From contig JALQPE010000617.1 of the NCBI GenBank assembly GCA_030407315.1, positions 1-27,067 of the forward strand: a stretch of DNA of 27,067 nucleotides, in the 5' to 3' direction. The position numbers and the translations under genes are program-made. Source of the stretch: Asparagopsis taxiformis (lineage: Eukaryota; Rhodophyta; Florideophyceae; Bonnemaisoniales; Bonnemaisoniaceae). The notes beneath the pieces were generated by a model. The model was not told the origin of the DNA and searched no databases. It worked only from the letters and a program-made list of their open reading frames with translations. The number at the start of each line of letters is the position of its first letter. Within the stretch, counting starts at the first letter, position 1. Positions 26,271 to 27,067 of this stretch are shown piece by piece.

Positions 26271-27067
26271 CACAGCTGGTTCAGGTTGACGGTAGTTCAA
26301 TGAATGGATAAGGAAGCTGAAGGTAGACTGGGGAATAAATACGTCGGAAAAGGATAGGGAAGTAGTCTAGCGACAAACAGGTGCAACTTTACGAGTGCGG
26401 AAAGGATAAAGTCATATATTCGGCTGCAGAAGTACAAAAAGTAGTATCTGTAGAACAGGAATGAGTGGATCCAAGAAAAAGCATTCTGACAGGACGAACC
26501 AAACCGAATACACAATTTCATAGATTTCTACGCTGTCCTTGGCGGATAACCATCCGCTCTGGTAATGAAAGAGAAAGAACCTCCTTCTGTGAAAGAAGGA
26601 CCACCGTGCGTTATCCCTCCTCTTCCACTCCTGTTGTCCACTTTGCAAAGTGACGGAGTGCAGTTGTGCAGCAAGCCAACCTTTCGAACCCCGGATGTAA
26701 GAGGGAGGAACCAGGAACCTGAATCCCTATCACAGTAAAACTAGAATTATCGGAGTTATTCTTGGAAAACACAATGCACAATTGCATAAGATAGAGGATT
26801 TTAATTCCGCGGAAGATCTGTCCTTCGTAGAGAGATGAGGTAGGACGTGTTCTTGTCCGAAGCCGGTCGAAGACAGTATCTACAGCCCAGAAGGAGGGTG
26901 AAGAAGTCTTCTGTAAGATCTTAGAATTTAGCAATTCGAGTGCAGCTGTACAACACCCCGGAAGCTATTCATGGACACTTGAAAAACTCTCTAGAGTACC
27001 AGAGAATGGTGTGGAGCAAGCAGGGTGCATAGAAACAAGTCGAGCACCTTTGAAAAGTATTCCAGAA

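Larger units (their letters stand above)
25911..27067. other. Right-hand non-coding stretch
   Basis: No convincing gene. It contains an 11-bp tandem repeat (26025-26068) and a pair of palindromic units (26167-26270), listed separately. Openings of up to about 107 codons on the minus strand (for example 26611-26934) have no recognisable features. Confidence 0.4.

Overview
The window is eukaryotic DNA made almost entirely of nested transposable elements, with no bacterial-style operons and no recognisable host housekeeping gene. Signs of a eukaryote are spliceosomal intron signals (GTAAGT donor, TGCTAAC branch site, pyrimidine-rich tract), LTR retrotransposons, and Copia priming by an internal piece of initiator tRNA-Met. 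The lineage cannot be fixed from sequence alone. An alga (a red alga is one candidate) or another protist would fit; this is inference.

Layout from the outside in. (1) A GC-rich Ty3/gypsy-like retrotransposon is the oldest recognisable layer. A likely LTR/leader lies at about 105-1491. gag starts at 1492, breaks at 1751, resumes at 20785 and ends at 22567. A protease/early-RT pol region follows at 22543-23641, entered by a textbook -1 frameshift signal (GGGAAAC, 6-nt spacer, 8-bp stem). (2) A 19.0-kb DNA transposon (1752-20782) sits inside that gag gene, flanked by a TT duplication. It has terminal inverted repeats of about 2.42 kb that are nearly identical. Its unique core carries a plus-strand 785-aa transposase-like protein (DUF7869-type, 15555-17912) and a minus-strand pair: a ParB-like protein and a beta-class DPPY-type DNA methyltransferase. 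(3) A young, full-length Copia element (7422-13940, LTRs identical by eye, ACTCA duplication) sits inside the ParB-like gene. (4) The Ty3-like pol is cut off at about 23641 by a short LTR-like segment (23642-23767) followed by another initiator-tRNA primer site. (5) 24186-27067 is mostly non-coding, with small tandem and palindromic repeats.

Two observations stand out. First, the DNA transposon joins a poorly described transposase-like family to a DNA-modification module (ParB-like plus adenine/cytosine-N methyltransferase). It could mark its own or host DNA. Second, the Copia element has 1,456 nt (7917-9372) with no ATG in any frame, ending at the gag ATG. Inside this stretch is a complete two-zinc-finger ORF without its own start codon. 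Removing a 97-nt intron (8681-8777) joins A to TG and creates its ATG. Splicing would therefore switch the RNA from Gag-Pol translation to zinc-finger-protein translation.

Insertion order inferred from interruptions: Ty3-like element, then DNA transposon, then Copia. The short-LTR element also postdates the Ty3-like element. Removing each insertion with one copy of its target duplication restores an open frame in the host gene, which strongly supports the boundaries. All functional statements are from reading the sequence; no database search was run.
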